Shown here in pieces: positions 44,754 through 58,372 of a stretch of DNA of 64,000 bases. The notes below the pieces were generated by a model. It was given only the letters and a program-made list of their open reading frames with translations, was not told the origin of the DNA and ran no database searches. The first letter of the stretch is position 1. Each line of letters starts with the position of its first letter. The stretch comes from Actinobacillus porcinus (GTDB lineage: Bacteria > Pseudomonadota > Gammaproteobacteria > Enterobacterales > Pasteurellaceae), in the NCBI RefSeq assembly GCF_901764995.1, contig NZ_CABFKI010000010.1, forward strand, positions 17,343 to 81,342, given 5' to 3'. A program made the position numbers and the translations under genes.

Positions 44754-46523
44754 TTATTCTTCTTTTGCTGTTACCGCAATCGCTAACTCAGCCAACGCTT
44801 GCGGATTCGCAAAACTTGGGGCTTCTGTCATTAAGCACGCTGCCGCAGTAGTTTTCGGGAACGCGATAACATCACGGATATTTTCTGTGCCGGTTAATAA
44901 CATGGTTAAACGGTCTAAACCAAAGGCAAGACCTGCGTGTGGCGGTGTACCGAATTTTAATGCGTCAAGCAAGAAACCGAATTTATCGCGTTGATCTTGT
45001 TCATCAATACCCAAAATACGGAATACGGTTTGTTGCATGTTTGGATCAAAAATACGCACAGAACCACCGCCCACTTCATAGCCATTAATCACCATATCAT
45101 AGGCATTAGCAACCGCTGACACCGGATCTGCTTCCAATTGCTCAGGCGTAAAATCTTTTGGCGATGTAAATGGGTGATGCATCGCGGCTAAATTGCCTTC
45201 TTCATCACGTTCAAACATTGGGAAATCCACCACCCAAAGCGGTTTCCATTCGTCTAATTTGGTTAAGCCAAGGTCGCGCCCCACTTTCAAACGTAACGCA
45301 CCTAAAGCGTCCGTTGCCACATTCCATTTATCCGCGCCGAAGAAGATAATATCGCCGGTTTGGGCAGAAGTGCGCTCTAAAATCGCCTTGATTTTTTCTT
45401 CGTTCAAGAATTTTGCAATCGGGCTTTGAATGCCGTCTAAGCCGGCATTAATATCATTGACTTTTAACCATGCCAACCCTTTCGCGCCGTAAATACCCAC
45501 AAATTGCGTGTATTCGTCAATATTTTTACGCGTCAACTGTGCGCCATTTGGCACACGAATCACAGCGACACGACCATTGGCGTCATTCGCCGGGCCACTA
45601 AATACCGCAAAATCCACATCCTTAACAATATCCGCCACATCCACAATTTCTAATGGGTTACGTAAATCAGGTTTATCCGAACCAAAACGTGTCATGGCTT
45701 CTGTCCAAGTCATGATTGGGAATTTACCTAAATCCACGTCAATAATATGTTTCCATAAACCATGGATCATTTTTTCCATAATTTCACGCACTTCAGGTGC
45801 GGTTAAGAAACTGGTTTCCACATCGATTTGGGTAAATTCAGGTTGGCGATCGGCACGTAAATCTTCATCGCGGAAACATTTTACGATTTGATAATAACGG
45901 TCAAAACCCGCCATCATTAAAAGCTGTTTGAAAAGCTGTGGCGATTGCGGAAGAGCGTAAAATTTACCTTTGTGTACACGGCTTGGCACTAAATAGTCAC
46001 GCGCGCCTTCAGGTGTTGCTTTGGTTAACATTGGAGTTTCAATATCTAAGAAACCTTGTTCATCCATAAAACGGCGCACGAAGCTGGTAATTTTAGCGCG
46101 TGTACGTAAACGTTGTGCCATTTCCGGACGGCGTAAATCTAAATAACGATATTTTAGACCTTGTTCTTCGCTCACTTGATGGTTAAAGTCGATAGGCAAC
46201 ACCGCGCTGTTGTTATACACCAAGACAGATTTTGCGATCACTTCAATTTCGCCTGTTGCCATTTTCGGGTTGATATTGGCTTCGCTGCGCGCTTCAACCA
46301 AACCTTTTACTTGAATACAAGCTTCGTTACGCAAACCAGCAATAATCGCTGCATTTTCAGCATCAGTTTTATCTACGCTGACTTGCACAATGCCTTCACG
46401 GTCACGCAACAACACGAATGTTACATTAGGTAAATCACGAATACGGTCAACCCAACCACTTAAAGTCACTTCTTGTCCAATGTTGCTACGGTTTAACGCA
46501 CCGCAATAGTTTGTACGCATCAT
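44754..46523 (-). CDS. aspS: Aspartate-tRNA ligase
   Basis: 589-residue class II synthetase of the bacterial type: N-terminal OB fold, catalytic core with [20 protein letters not shown] (motif 1 follows), [20 protein letters not shown] (motif 2), the bacterial GAD insertion (about 280-420) and [19 protein letters not shown] (motif 3). Attaches Asp to tRNA-Asp. The ATG at 46523 with AGGAA is used; a second ATG follows directly. Normal length. Confidence 0.97.
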   Translation of the reverse strand: MMRTNYCGALNRSNIGQEVTLSGWVDRIRDLPNVTFVLLRDREGIVQVSVDKTDAENAAIIAGLRNEACIQVKGLVEARSEANINPKMATGEIEVIAKSVLVYNNSAVLPIDFNHQVSEEQGLKYRYLDLRRPEMAQRLRTRAKITSFVRRFMDEQGFLDIETPMLTKATPEGARDYLVPSRVHKGKFYALPQSPQLFKQLLMMAGFDRYYQIVKCFRDEDLRADRQPEFTQIDVETSFLTAPEVREIMEKMIHGLWKHIIDVDLGKFPIMTWTEAMTRFGSDKPDLRNPLEIVDVADIVKDVDFAVFSGPANDANGRVAVIRVPNGAQLTRKNIDEYTQFVGIYGAKGLAWLKVNDINAGLDGIQSPIAKFLNEEKIKAILERTSAQTGDIIFFGADKWNVATDALGALRLKVGRDLGLTKLDEWKPLWVVDFPMFERDEEGNLAAMHHPFTSPKDFTPEQLEADPVSAVANAYDMVINGYEVGGGSVRIFDPNMQQTVFRILGIDEQDQRDKFGFLLDALKFGTPPHAGLAFGLDRLTMLLTGTENIRDVIAFPKTTAAACLMTEAPSFANPQALAELAIAVTAKEE

Positions 46524-46619
46524 AGTTATATTCCTATAAATTAGTCTAAATCAAAAAAATAACCGGCAAATTATAGCTGAAAAAAAATAAAACTTCTTCT
46601 AAAATAACCGCACTTTTAA

Positions 46620-47363
<744 letters not shown>

Positions 47364-47374
47364 ATTATAAAAAA

Positions 47375-47403
47375 GGCGTTGGTTCGACAATCGTACCAAC
47401 GCC
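47375..47403. terminator. Terminator between cmoA and glpT
   Basis: GGCGTTGGT (47375-47383) pairs with ACCAACGCC (47395-47403). On the minus strand it is followed by TTTTTTATAA, so it best serves glpT and may also stop cmoA. Confidence 0.8.
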
Positions 47404-47421
47404 CTTAATACTTAAAGAAAT

Positions 47422-48750
47422 TTATGCTTGATTACCTTTATGGAACAAGGTGTAAGCAATAAAGGCAAAGCCTAGTAAACAGGAAAGGATTAAAGCGTAG
47501 AAACCGCCATCCCAGCCATATAAATCAACTAATTTACCCATTACCCAACCTGCTGATGCTGAACCTAATAAGTAACCGAATAACCCTGTTAACCCTGTGG
47601 CTGTTCCTGTTGCGACACGCGGCACTAAGTCTGCTGCTTGCAAACCAATCATCATCACCGGACCATAAATCAAGAAGCCAATAGCCACTAAACAAATGTT
47701 ATCCACTAACGGATTGCCCGCCGGATTTTTCCAGTAAACCACAATCGCGATTAACACACCCACAAGGAACAATAACATTGGTGGTGCGCGGTGACCTTTG
47801 AATACTTTGTCACTTAAATAACCACTTGCCAACATACCAAAGATACCTGCATATTCATAAAGGAAATATGCCCAGCTTTGTTTATCTACGGTGAAATGTT
47901 TTACTTCTTTCAGGTAAGTCGGCGCCCAGTCGATAATGCCGTAACGAATGAAATAAACGAATACGTTAGCAATCGCAATCGCCCATAAGAATTTGTTATG
48001 CACAATGTATTTACGGAAAATATCCATTGCCGAAAGGGTATCCGCAGATTCCACTTTTTCCAGCACCGCTTCCCCTTTCCATTCATCCACCGGCGGTAAA
48101 CCTTGAGATTCCGGCGTATCGCGCATTAAGAAGAACATCACAAAGGCAAGCAAAATAGCAATTAATGCAGGTAAGTAGAAAAGTGATTGCCACGTACCGA
48201 AAATCGCTAAACCTAATAATGCCAATGGACCGATTAATCCGCCACCTAGGTTATGAGAAATATTCCACCAACTCCACCAAGCACCACGCTCAGATTTAGA
48301 GAACCAGTTAGTCATGGTTTTCGCCCCAGGTGGATAACCCATACCTTGGAACCAACCATTTAATGCGCCAAGCACAATCATAAATGGAATAGAAGCTAAC
48401 ACACCGGGGACTAAACCAAAAATTAAGCTGATAGCCGCTGAGCCTAATAAACCGATAGTAATAAAATATTTTGGGTTAGAACGGTCAGAAACGTTCCCCA
48501 TAATAAATTTACTAAAACCATAAGCCAGTGATAAGGCAACACCAACGGTACCCAAATCCGCTTTGCTATAACCATACTCATCAATTAAATAAGGGATAGC
48601 AAGGCTAAAGTTTTTACGGATTAAATAATAGGCGGCATAGCCAATGAACACACCGGCAAAAACTTGCCAACGTAATTTACGATATTCCGCATCAGTGCGA
48701 GAAGAATCAATTCTCGGCGCCGGCGGTGATGCTTTCAAAAATGAGAACAT
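47422..48750 (-). CDS. glpT: GlpT-like organophosphate:phosphate antiporter (MFS)
   Basis: 442 residues with 12 membrane helices. It has the family start YRKLRWQVFAGVFIGYAAYY, the two substrate-binding Arg of GlpT (LIRKNF and FVYFIRYGIIDW), NGWFQGMGYPPGAKTM and FLIYGPVMMIGLQAADLVP. Closest by eye to glycerol-3-phosphate transporter GlpT, but it lacks CGRTM and the HALE segment (here GLQAADL), so it may be a relative with another phosphorylated substrate. Start ATG at 48750 with AAGGAG. Its promoter spacer is a poly-G tract, so expression may switch on and off. Confidence 0.85.
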   Translation of the reverse strand: MFSFLKASPPAPRIDSSRTDAEYRKLRWQVFAGVFIGYAAYYLIRKNFSLAIPYLIDEYGYSKADLGTVGVALSLAYGFSKFIMGNVSDRSNPKYFITIGLLGSAAISLIFGLVPGVLASIPFMIVLGALNGWFQGMGYPPGAKTMTNWFSKSERGAWWSWWNISHNLGGGLIGPLALLGLAIFGTWQSLFYLPALIAILLAFVMFFLMRDTPESQGLPPVDEWKGEAVLEKVESADTLSAMDIFRKYIVHNKFLWAIAIANVFVYFIRYGIIDWAPTYLKEVKHFTVDKQSWAYFLYEYAGIFGMLASGYLSDKVFKGHRAPPMLLFLVGVLIAIVVYWKNPAGNPLVDNICLVAIGFLIYGPVMMIGLQAADLVPRVATGTATGLTGLFGYLLGSASAGWVMGKLVDLYGWDGGFYALILSCLLGFAFIAYTLFHKGNQA

Positions 48751-48834
48751 ACTACATACTCCTTGTTCTAAATGTTACAGTGAAAAAATAACATGCTACA
48801 AGCACAAGCTCACAGCACGTATTATTTCAGCAGG

Positions 48835-48863
48835 ATTCTACCCCCCCCCCCCCGAAAATGCAA
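48835..48863 (-). promoter_or_regulatory. Promoter with a poly-G spacer, likely phase-variable
   Basis: On the minus strand TTGCAT (48858-48863) is followed by TTTC and 13 G (48841-48853) and then TAGAAT (48835-48840). The spacer is exactly 17 bases, the optimum for sigma-70. Gain or loss of G would change the spacing and thus promoter strength. The glpT start codon is 85 bases downstream of the -10. Confidence 0.7.
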
Positions 48864-48943
48864 GTTAATATTCACACACTTCTTCTACGCATAAATCTAT
48901 GGCATAATTGACCGCACTTTTATCAAATCTTAGGGACAACAAT

Positions 48944-49351
48944 ATGCGAATTTTACATACGATGCTCCGCGTGGGCAATTTAGAACGCTCAATCAAATTC
49001 TATCAAGATGTTTTAGGTATGCGTTTATTGCGTACCAGTGAAAACCCTGAATATAAATATTCTTTAGCTTTTTTAGGTTATGACGATGAAGATAAAGCCG
49101 CTGTCATCGAATTAACTTATAACTGGGGCGTCACAGAATACGACTTAGGCACCGCTTATGGGCATATTGCCATTGGCGTGGATGATATTTATGCCACTTG
49201 TGAAGCCGTAAAAGCGAATGGCGGAAAAGTCACGCGTGAAGCAGGGCCTGTTAAAGGCGGCACAACGGTTATTGCCTTTGTAGAAGACCCTGATGGCTAT
49301 AAAATCGAATTTATTGAAAACAAAAATGCGAAAGCGGCATTAGGTAACTAA
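48944..49351 (+). CDS. gloA: Lactoylglutathione lyase (glyoxalase I)
   Basis: 135 residues. Metal-dependent isomerase that converts the methylglyoxal-glutathione adduct to S-lactoylglutathione. The core [39 protein letters not shown] and [14 protein letters not shown] contains the metal ligands (His5, Glu56, His74, Glu122 by E. coli numbering). Start at 48944 with AGGGA; an ORF start at 48908 is unsupported. rnt starts 3 bases after its stop. Confidence 0.96.
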   Translation: MRILHTMLRVGNLERSIKFYQDVLGMRLLRTSENPEYKYSLAFLGYDDEDKAAVIELTYNWGVTEYDLGTAYGHIAIGVDDIYATCEAVKANGGKVTREAGPVKGGTTVIAFVEDPDGYKIEFIENKNAKAALGN

Positions 49352-49354
49352 GCG

Positions 49355-50032
49355 GTGAGTGAAGTAACAGACGTAACAACAGAAACAGTAGATTATCATC
49401 TGCTAAAAAATCGTTTTCGGGGTTATTATCCTGTGGTGATTGATGTGGAAACCGCAGGATTAAACTGCCAGACAGACGGCTTACTTGAGCTTGCCGCCAT
49501 TACTTTAAAAATGGATGAACAGGGAAATTTAATCCCCGACCAAACGTATCATTGCCATATTAAACCTTTTGACGGGGCTTGCATTAACCCTGAATCCATG
49601 AAAATTAACGGCATTGATTTGGATAATCCGCTACGCAAAGAAATTGCGGTTTCTGAATTAGACGCCATAACAGGTTTATTCCAAATGGTACGCCGAGGGC
49701 AAAAAGATGCGGGTTGTCAACGTTCGATTATCGTGGCGCACAATGCGGCTTTTGACCAAGGATTTGTGATGGCGGCCGCGGAACGCACGGGGGTTAAACG
49801 CAATCCTTTTCATCCTTTTGGCAGTTTTGACACCGCCAGTTTAAGCGGTTTAATGTTTGGGCAAACGGTGTTGGTCAAAGCTTGCCAAGCGGCTAAAATT
49901 CCCTTTGATGGCAAACAAGCCCATTCGGCGCTTTACGACACCGAACGCACCGCGGAACTTTTTTGTTATATGGTGAATCACTTAAAATCACTGGGTGGTT
50001 TTCCGCACATAGCAAAAACAGAAGAAAATTAA
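49355..50032 (+). CDS. rnt: Ribonuclease T
   Basis: 225-residue DEDDh exonuclease that trims 3' ends of tRNA and other stable RNAs. Active-site motifs: [20 protein letters not shown] (D-x-E), [11 protein letters not shown] (Asp) and [14 protein letters not shown] (His and Asp). GTG start at 49355. gloA-rnt is also adjacent in E. coli and H. influenzae. Confidence 0.95.
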   Translation: MSEVTDVTTETVDYHLLKNRFRGYYPVVIDVETAGLNCQTDGLLELAAITLKMDEQGNLIPDQTYHCHIKPFDGACINPESMKINGIDLDNPLRKEIAVSELDAITGLFQMVRRGQKDAGCQRSIIVAHNAAFDQGFVMAAAERTGVKRNPFHPFGSFDTASLSGLMFGQTVLVKACQAAKIPFDGKQAHSALYDTERTAELFCYMVNHLKSLGGFPHIAKTEEN

Positions 50033-50078
50033 CCGCACTTTTTACAAACTCAACACAACATAAAACCAAGGAAAATCT

Positions 50079-51434
50079 ATGCTAACCAATCCAGTCGTTA
50101 TCTCCATTATTGCGCTACTCGCCCTGAGCTTGCTGCGCGTGAATGTCGTTATCGCCCTGATTATTTCTGCGCTGATAGCAGGTCTTGTGGGTGATTTAGG
50201 TTTATCTGAAACCGTTAAGGTGTTTACCGGCGGTTTAGGCGGGGGTGCTGAAGTGGCGATGAACTATGCCATTCTCGGTGCCTTTGCGGTGGCAATTTCA
50301 AAATCCGGCGTAACCGATTTACTTGCCTACAAAGTTATCAAACGCCTTGGCAAAGCACCGACAGGAAAATCCGTGGCAGGCTTCAAATACTTTATTTTAG
50401 CCGTATTAGTCGCGTTCTCCATTTCATCACAAAACTTGCTTCCTGTGCATATTGCCTTTATTCCCATTGTCGTACCGCCGTTATTAAGTATTCTTAACCG
50501 CTTAAAAATTGACCGCCGTGCCGTGGCTTGCGTGCTCACCTTTGGTTTAACCGCAACCTATATGTATTTGCCTGTCGGTTTCGGTAAGATTTTTATCGAA
50601 AGCATTTTGATGAAAAATATTAATGAAGCGGGTGCCACATTGGGTTTACAAACGACCGTGAGTGAAATTTCAGTGGCAATGACCATTCCGGTTATTGGTA
50701 TGGCACTAGGTTTACTAACCGCGATTTTCATCACTTACCGTAAACCACGTGAATATATTGTTCACACAGCGGAACCAACAACGGCAGAAATCGAGCAACA
50801 TATTGCTAACATTAAACCTTTCCATATTTGGGTAAGCATCATCTCTATTTTTGTCACCTTTGCGTTACAGCTATTTACCAGCTCAACCATTATCGCCGGT
50901 TTAGCAGGGTTAATTATTTTCGGTGTTTGTGGTATTTTCCGCTTAAAAGAAAGTAATGACATTTTCCAACAAGGCTTACGTTTAATGGCGATGATTGGCT
51001 TTGTGATGATTGCGGCTTCAGGTTTTGCCGCGGTGATTAAAGCTACGGGCGGCGTAGATACGCTTGTGCAAACTTTCAGCCAAGGCTTAGGTGAAAATAA
51101 TAAAGGTTTGGCGGCATTTTTAATGTTAGTGGTGGGGTTATTTATCACCATGGGTATTGGCTCGTCATTCTCAACGGTGCCAATCATTACCTCTATCTAT
51201 GTGCCTCTTTGCTTAGCAGTAGGTTTCTCACCGTTGGCAACAGTCTCTATCGTAGGCGTTGCAGCCGCATTAGGTGATGCGGGTTCACCGGCATCCGACT
51301 CCACATTAGGCCCAACATCAGGGTTAAATGTGGACGGTAAACATGATCACATTTGGGATAGTGTTGTGCCAACTTTCATTCACTACAATATTCCATTGAT
51401 TATCTTCGGTTGGATCGCCGCGATGGTCTTATAA
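50079..51434 (+). CDS. Na+/H+ antiporter-family permease (HI0325-like)
   Basis: 451 residues with about 11-12 membrane segments. Features: [40 protein letters not shown], and near the end [19 protein letters not shown] followed by [16 protein letters not shown]. It belongs to the NhaC-like permeases that include HI0325 and Bacillus YuiF; for these an amino-acid substrate has been suggested, so the antiporter name is only a family label. It follows rnt, as in H. influenzae. Confidence 0.85.
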   Translation: MLTNPVVISIIALLALSLLRVNVVIALIISALIAGLVGDLGLSETVKVFTGGLGGGAEVAMNYAILGAFAVAISKSGVTDLLAYKVIKRLGKAPTGKSVAGFKYFILAVLVAFSISSQNLLPVHIAFIPIVVPPLLSILNRLKIDRRAVACVLTFGLTATYMYLPVGFGKIFIESILMKNINEAGATLGLQTTVSEISVAMTIPVIGMALGLLTAIFITYRKPREYIVHTAEPTTAEIEQHIANIKPFHIWVSIISIFVTFALQLFTSSTIIAGLAGLIIFGVCGIFRLKESNDIFQQGLRLMAMIGFVMIAASGFAAVIKATGGVDTLVQTFSQGLGENNKGLAAFLMLVVGLFITMGIGSSFSTVPIITSIYVPLCLAVGFSPLATVSIVGVAAALGDAGSPASDSTLGPTSGLNVDGKHDHIWDSVVPTFIHYNIPLIIFGWIAAMVL

Positions 51435-51446
51435 AATGACATCAAG

Positions 51447-51472
51447 TGGGCAAGGGCGTTATCCCTTGCCCA
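51447..51472. terminator. Hairpin after the permease gene
   Basis: TGGGCAAGGG pairs with CCCTTGCCCA (10 bp, 6-base loop). There is no clear T-run, so it may be a terminator of moderate strength. Confidence 0.6.
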
Positions 51473-51491
51473 TATTATCCGGTTCATTAAA

Positions 51492-52070
51492 ATGTATCAA
51501 AATCACACCGCACTTTTAACACAGCTCGCACAAGCCATCGAGCAATTAAAAGCCAATTATCGCACACAAGCGCGTCAGATTGTTTACGCTAAATTTGACC
51601 CCATGGTCTTTAGCGAAAATTTCCAACCTGTGGATTTTTACCTAAAAGAGCTCGATTATTCACTGGCACAATTAAGTCAACTCAATGATCAGAATCTGGC
51701 TCAAACCATTTTCTTAACGGAAAAACTGCTCGCCCAATGCACCGCATTGTCTGATGCTCTAGCAAAATCTGAGCCCCAAGAAAACCGCTATTCTCATTCA
51801 ACACAACCCAAACTCAGTTTACGTGAACAACGCAAAGCGGAACTAGACAAACTGCCGCCTAGAGAACGGTTAGAGAAATATTATGACGCGCTCAAAGCCT
51901 TAAACGACAAGCTGAATGAACAGAAAGATTTACTTGCACAAGCACAATCAGACATGGAACAACTTCGCTATAGAAATCTCATTGAGCAAACCCGTGCCAG
52001 ACGGCAACGTTGCTTGGAAGCCATTGAAATTTTGGAAGAATATCTTGCCTTTAAAGACGCTCAAGAATAG
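51492..52070 (+). CDS. priC: PriC, primosomal replication protein N''
   Basis: 192-residue helical protein with the PriC pattern (LAQAIEQLKANYRTQARQIV, then AKFDPMVFS and a C-terminal LLAQAQSDMEQLRYRNLIEQ). PriC helps reload DnaB at stalled forks that lack a leading strand. The Arg/Lys-rich C-terminus (TRARRQRCLEAIE) is the DNA-binding part. An uptake signal lies in the first codons. Confidence 0.87.
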   Translation: MYQNHTALLTQLAQAIEQLKANYRTQARQIVYAKFDPMVFSENFQPVDFYLKELDYSLAQLSQLNDQNLAQTIFLTEKLLAQCTALSDALAKSEPQENRYSHSTQPKLSLREQRKAELDKLPPRERLEKYYDALKALNDKLNEQKDLLAQAQSDMEQLRYRNLIEQTRARRQRCLEAIEILEEYLAFKDAQE

Positions 52071-52136
52071 CTCAAAAATCTAAAAACTGCTAAAATATCG
52101 ACAATTTTTGTGTTTTCTCTCAATTTGGTGTGATTT

Positions 52137-53015
52137 ATGCTGAAAAAACTGTTTTCTATTTTGATGTTATTTCCAGCCACGACAATGGCGCAATCCTATG
52201 TAGTGTATGACTTCACCCATGACCGAGTACTGGAAAGTCGCTCTCCCCATAACGTGCAACCTATTGCTTCTGTCACCAAATTGATGACCGCCAATGTGTT
52301 TTTAGAGCAAAATAAAAACCCGAATTGCACTCAATCTATCACCGAAGATGACAACGATTATATTAAAGGCACAAGCACAAAATTGCCAAGATACACCCCT
52401 ATCGCTTGTCATGAATTGCTCAAAGCCATGCTAGTCCATTCCGATAACTACGCTGCTCACGCACTTTCTCGCTCCGCCGGTATGAGCCGCCGCCAATTTA
52501 TTCAAAAAATGAATGAAAAAGCCCGAGAATTAGGGATGAACTCCACACGTTTTAGCGACAGTTCAGGACTATCTAGCGCAAACGTTTCTAGCGTAATGGA
52601 CTTAGTCAAGCTGGCAAAATATTCCCTTGGCAAACCGCAAATTCAGGCCTTATCCAATACGTCTTCGACCTATATCAAAGCAGGACGACAAAATGTCTTT
52701 GTAAAAAACACCAATAAACTGGTGCGTGAAGAAATGTTTGCCGCCGCCATTAACAAAACCGGTTATATCCGCGAGTCAGGTTATAACTTGGTTTTTATCA
52801 ACAAAAAACAATGCAAAAACAATACGATTGGCGTAATTAGTCTAAACAACGCCAGTTCTGCCTATCGTTCTAGTTTCACCAAAAGCAAACTGGAACAATA
52901 CGGCTGTCCAGCCTTAAATAACCATGAACTTTATGCTTCCGCCGATGATGCACTCTATGAAGAAGGCTACGATGAAGCAGGGTTTGAGCAACTCATTCAA
53001 CGAGTTGCAAATTAA
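52137..53015 (+). CDS. pbpG: PbpG-type D-alanyl-D-alanine endopeptidase (PBP7)
   Basis: 292-residue S11 serine peptidase with signal peptide (LFSILMLFPATTMAQ). All three catalytic motifs are present: S45-V-T-K48, S102-D-N104 and K207-T-G209. It cuts D-Ala-mDAP cross-links in periplasmic peptidoglycan. It is close to E. coli PBP7 in length (310). The C-terminal tail is acidic. An inverted uptake-signal terminator follows. Confidence 0.93.
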   Translation: MLKKLFSILMLFPATTMAQSYVVYDFTHDRVLESRSPHNVQPIASVTKLMTANVFLEQNKNPNCTQSITEDDNDYIKGTSTKLPRYTPIACHELLKAMLVHSDNYAAHALSRSAGMSRRQFIQKMNEKARELGMNSTRFSDSSGLSSANVSSVMDLVKLAKYSLGKPQIQALSNTSSTYIKAGRQNVFVKNTNKLVREEMFAAAINKTGYIRESGYNLVFINKKQCKNNTIGVISLNNASSAYRSSFTKSKLEQYGCPALNNHELYASADDALYEEGYDEAGFEQLIQRVAN

Positions 53016-53026
53016 CAGAAAGAGAA

Positions 53027-53047
53027 AGTGCGGTGAATTACCGCACT
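53027..53047. terminator. Inverted uptake-signal terminator between pbpG and ligA
   Basis: AGTGCGGT (53027-53034) pairs with ACCGCACT (53040-53047) with a 5-base loop, between the convergent genes pbpG and ligA. Confidence 0.7.
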
Positions 53048-53060
53048 CAGACTGCTCTTT

Positions 53061-55154
<2,094 letters not shown>

Positions 55155-55159
55155 TTAAA

Positions 55160-56221
55160 CTAAACACGCGCAAGATAATCTTGTTCCGCATTTTCATCTA
55201 ACTCTTGTTCTTCATCCGTTAACACAAAGCCGCCTAATTGCGCCGCAAGGTTTTTGGCTGATTTCAACATGGTTTTTAAATTCACACGATTATTGCCTGC
55301 GGATGGTAATGGCATATAAATGACCACGCCAATCGTAGAAAAATCATGCATATGATGTATTGGGAAACTGCCCGGTTGATCAACGTTTGCCACGCTAAAG
55401 ATCACAGGGCTTGCCACCGTTAAATCAAGATGACGGTGATAAAGTGCGTCATGACCTAAAATAAATCCTTCGCGCTCAAGGGCTTGATGTAATTGCACGC
55501 CTTGGAATAAACGATTTTCAGCCGCCACCACATACAGCATAATATAATCTTCAGCAGGTTTCTCTGTAACATAGGTTTCAGCGGTTGGTGCTACCACAGG
55601 TTCAATAGGTTTTGCTTGGGAAATCGGGGAATTGAAAGTCGCTGTTTCTTGCAAGCTAACCTGAAGTTCAGGCGTAGCTTGATGAATGCCTTCTTCCGTG
55701 TTATCAAAACGTGCCAAATCATCTAAATTACGTTCAGCCAAATTACCTTCAGCAAAATTCGCTGCAGATGGCTTCACATCAGATTTATATTCATAGTGAA
55801 TCGGTGCATTAACAGGCACTTTTTCAACCTGTTGTGTCACGGGCTGAGCAGGAGATTGTGGCGACATAGCATATTGCTGCGTTGCCGCATCCGACATGGT
55901 AGGAATCGAAATACGAATATCATTAACAGACTGTGCCGTATTTTCATAGGCATAAGCATCCGTTGCATTCACGATATGCTGCTCTAACGTAGGTTGCGCG
56001 GGTTGAGATTCTTGCTGCAATGCTTGGCCCTGCGGTTTTTGCGCAAAATCCGGGACTGCCGTTTCCGATGGCTTTAATGTTGTACGTTGGGTTTCGCGAC
56101 CAAATGCATTGGCATTATCAAAATAAAGTGATTTCTCACGGCGATTTGACCAAATACCATGCCCCACTAACCCAATTAATGCAATAATGCCTAAGATAAT
56201 TAAGATCGTATTTAATTCCAT
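55160..56221 (-). CDS. zipA: ZipA, cell division protein
   Basis: 353 residues. N-terminal membrane anchor (LNTILIILGIIALIGLVGHG), a Pro/Gln-rich linker (about 50-215) and the C-terminal FtsZ-binding domain (IMLYVVAAENRLFQGVQLHQ; GSFPIHHMHDFSTIGVVIYM). It ties FtsZ filaments to the inner membrane. Start ATG at 56221 with AAGGAA; an in-frame GTG lies two codons upstream. zipA-ligA order as in E. coli; cysZ is divergent. Confidence 0.95.
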   Translation of the reverse strand: MELNTILIILGIIALIGLVGHGIWSNRREKSLYFDNANAFGRETQRTTLKPSETAVPDFAQKPQGQALQQESQPAQPTLEQHIVNATDAYAYENTAQSVNDIRISIPTMSDAATQQYAMSPQSPAQPVTQQVEKVPVNAPIHYEYKSDVKPSAANFAEGNLAERNLDDLARFDNTEEGIHQATPELQVSLQETATFNSPISQAKPIEPVVAPTAETYVTEKPAEDYIMLYVVAAENRLFQGVQLHQALEREGFILGHDALYHRHLDLTVASPVIFSVANVDQPGSFPIHHMHDFSTIGVVIYMPLPSAGNNRVNLKTMLKSAKNLAAQLGGFVLTDEEQELDENAEQDYLARV

Positions 56222-56348
56222 TGCCACATTCCTTTTTTAACAACCTAATGGGCGTTAGCTTATCATAATTCCCTATATTATGGATCTTGAAATTTATAAA
56301 AAATCCCCCTACCTTATACAGAACATTTCCATCAAAAGAGAAATACGT

Positions 56349-57191
56349 ATGTTGAACGAAAAAGAGATTAAATCAGGCTTAGGGTACTTTACGATGGGGT
56401 GGTATTTAATCACTCAATCCGGCTTAAGACGCTTTGTCATTATGCCCATTATCCTTAACATCATCCTGATGATCGGGTTGTTTGGATTATTTATTACACA
56501 AGCACAAAATATGATCGACTGGGTCATGGGCTTTTTACCTGATTGGTTAAGCTGGATGAGTGCGATCTTATTTATTGTCTCATTGGCGCTTATTTTGATG
56601 CTATTCTACTTTTCATTTACGATGCTATCGGGTTTTATCGCCGCGCCTTTTAACGGTTTGTTAGCTGAAAAAGTGGAAAAAATGCTCACCGGCGAAGTGT
56701 TAATTGAAACCGGTACTTGGGATTTTATTAAAGATATTCCGCGCATGCTAGCTCGTGAATGGCAAAAACTTTACTATAGTTTGCCTAGATATCTCATTTT
56801 GTTTTTACTTGGATTTATACCTGTGGTTGGGCAAAGCATTGTGCCGATTGTGGCATTTATTTTTGGTGCTTGGATGACCGCCATTCAGTATTGCGACTAC
56901 CCCTTTGATAACCACAAAATTCCCTTTAAAACCATGCGTTTTAAACTTGCCCAAAATCGCGCACAAAGTTTGCTATTCGGCACTTTGGTGACACTTTGTA
57001 CCTTTGTGCCTATCGTCAATTTAGTGATTATGCCTGTTGCAGTGTGTGGTGCAACCGCTATGTGGGTAGATACCTATCGTAAAACGTTATATGATGGGCA
57101 AAGCACAAAAACGAAAGAAAATTCCACCGCGCTTTCTACGGAAACGCAGGGAACAAATGTAAGTCAATTTAACAATATCGTATCAAACTAA
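56349..57191 (+). CDS. cysZ: CysZ, sulfate transporter
   Basis: 280-residue membrane protein ([40 protein letters not shown]) of the CysZ/EI24 family, a sulfate uptake pore for cysteine synthesis. Four or so long membrane segments are visible. Start ATG at 56349 matches the family; an open frame begins at 56280. The tail after 255 is Thr/Ser-rich and not conserved. Divergent from zipA as in E. coli. Confidence 0.92.
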   Translation: MLNEKEIKSGLGYFTMGWYLITQSGLRRFVIMPIILNIILMIGLFGLFITQAQNMIDWVMGFLPDWLSWMSAILFIVSLALILMLFYFSFTMLSGFIAAPFNGLLAEKVEKMLTGEVLIETGTWDFIKDIPRMLAREWQKLYYSLPRYLILFLLGFIPVVGQSIVPIVAFIFGAWMTAIQYCDYPFDNHKIPFKTMRFKLAQNRAQSLLFGTLVTLCTFVPIVNLVIMPVAVCGATAMWVDTYRKTLYDGQSTKTKENSTALSTETQGTNVSQFNNIVSN

Positions 57192-57208
57192 CCATTAAGG
57201 AGAACATT

Positions 57209-57547
57209 ATGTTTGCAAATTGGAAAGAAGATGTGGCGCATGTCAAAAAATCATTTGGTGAATTAGGTCAAAAACATCCCAAAATGTTACAGGCCTATCA
57301 AGCACTTAATGCGGCCGCAGCAGAAGGCAATGTTTTAGACGCCAAAACCCGCGAGCTGATTGCGTTAGCCGTTGCCGTTACTACACGTTGTGAAAGCTGT
57401 ATCGGTGTTCACGCTGAAGCGGCGGTAAAAGCCGGAGCAACGGAAGAAGAAGTCTCTGCGGCATTAGCCACGGCTATCGCATTGAACGCAGGCGCGGCTT
57501 ACACCTACTCATTACGTGCCTTAGAAGCTTATAACACGCAGAAATAA
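57209..57547 (+). CDS. Carboxymuconolactone decarboxylase-family protein (AhpD-like)
   Basis: 112 residues with the peroxidatic motif E-x-x-x-C-x-x-C-x-x-x-H present without the Glu in its usual place (TRCESCIGVHAEAAVKAG). Such small all-helical proteins act as disulphide-exchange or peroxidase components. 17 bases after cysZ with AAGGAG, so probably co-transcribed. The physiological partner is unknown. Confidence 0.88.
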   Translation: MFANWKEDVAHVKKSFGELGQKHPKMLQAYQALNAAAAEGNVLDAKTRELIALAVAVTTRCESCIGVHAEAAVKAGATEEEVSAALATAIALNAGAAYTYSLRALEAYNTQK

Positions 57548-57559
57548 GCGCGAACAAAA

Positions 57560-57580
57560 GGGACGGAAAATTCCCGTCCC
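57560..57580. terminator. Terminator after the AhpD-like gene
   Basis: GGGACGG (57560-57566) pairs with CCGTCCC (57574-57580) with a 7-base loop. It lies between two convergent genes. Confidence 0.8.
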
Positions 57581-57584
57581 CTAT

Positions 57585-58295
57585 TTATTCTTCCACAAAT
57601 CTTATCCCTTGCTCTGTCACTTCTAAAATAGACGCCATTTTCCCCCAATCCCCCAGCACGATCCGTTCAAAGTGCGGTGAAATTAGATGAATATTTTGCC
57701 GATGAGTATGACCGTGAATCATTCGCTTCACCCCAAATTTTTCAAAGGTTTGCAACACAAATTCAGGGTTAACATCCATAATTTCCGTGGATTTGCTCAA
57801 TTTATCCATTTTGCTCTGTTGACGAATATTTTGCCCAATTTTTAACCGCACTTTAAGTGGTAAGCATAAAAAGAGCCGTTGCAGCCATTTTTGATGAACC
57901 TTTTTCCGAAACGCCTGATAGTTCACATCATCAATACAAAGGGTATCGCCATGGCAAATTAGGGTTGGCTGACCGTATAAATCCACCACTTCATAGTCAC
58001 CCAGTAAGCGCAATCCACAAGCCTGAGCAAATTTTTTGCCAATCAAAAAATCACGATTACCATGAATAAAATAGCATTTCACACCTTGGTCAGATAATTC
58101 TTTAATCTGTTCAATCACCGTAGCAATAACAGCGGATTTCTCATCATCCCCGACCCAAAAATCAAACAAATCGCCCAAAATATAAAGTGCTTCCGCTTGT
58201 GGTGCTTGATGTTGCATAAAGTCCACAAAAAGTGCGGTTAAATCCGGACGATTTTCCGATAAATGAAGATCTGAGATAAAATAAGTTTTACGCAT
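57585..58295 (-). CDS. lpxH: LpxH, UDP-2,3-diacylglucosamine diphosphatase
   Basis: 236-residue calcineurin-like phosphoesterase for the fourth step of lipid A synthesis, giving lipid X. All metal-binding motifs are visible: [38 protein letters not shown] and IHGHTHRQN. Normal length. Convergent with the AhpD-like gene and divergent from plsC. Confidence 0.96.
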   Translation of the reverse strand: MRKTYFISDLHLSENRPDLTALFVDFMQHQAPQAEALYILGDLFDFWVGDDEKSAVIATVIEQIKELSDQGVKCYFIHGNRDFLIGKKFAQACGLRLLGDYEVVDLYGQPTLICHGDTLCIDDVNYQAFRKKVHQKWLQRLFLCLPLKVRLKIGQNIRQQSKMDKLSKSTEIMDVNPEFVLQTFEKFGVKRMIHGHTHRQNIHLISPHFERIVLGDWGKMASILEVTEQGIRFVEE

Positions 58296-58372
58296 AAATT
58301 TCCAATGATAAAAATAGAAAAAAACACCTAGTTTCGCTATACTTTACCAAATTTTTCAAAGGACAACCAATC

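Noticed and set aside
48841..48853. Poly-C tract as a sequencing artefact
   Set aside because: Its length may be uncertain, but it sits exactly in a promoter spacer with good flanking -35 and -10 elements, so I keep it as real.
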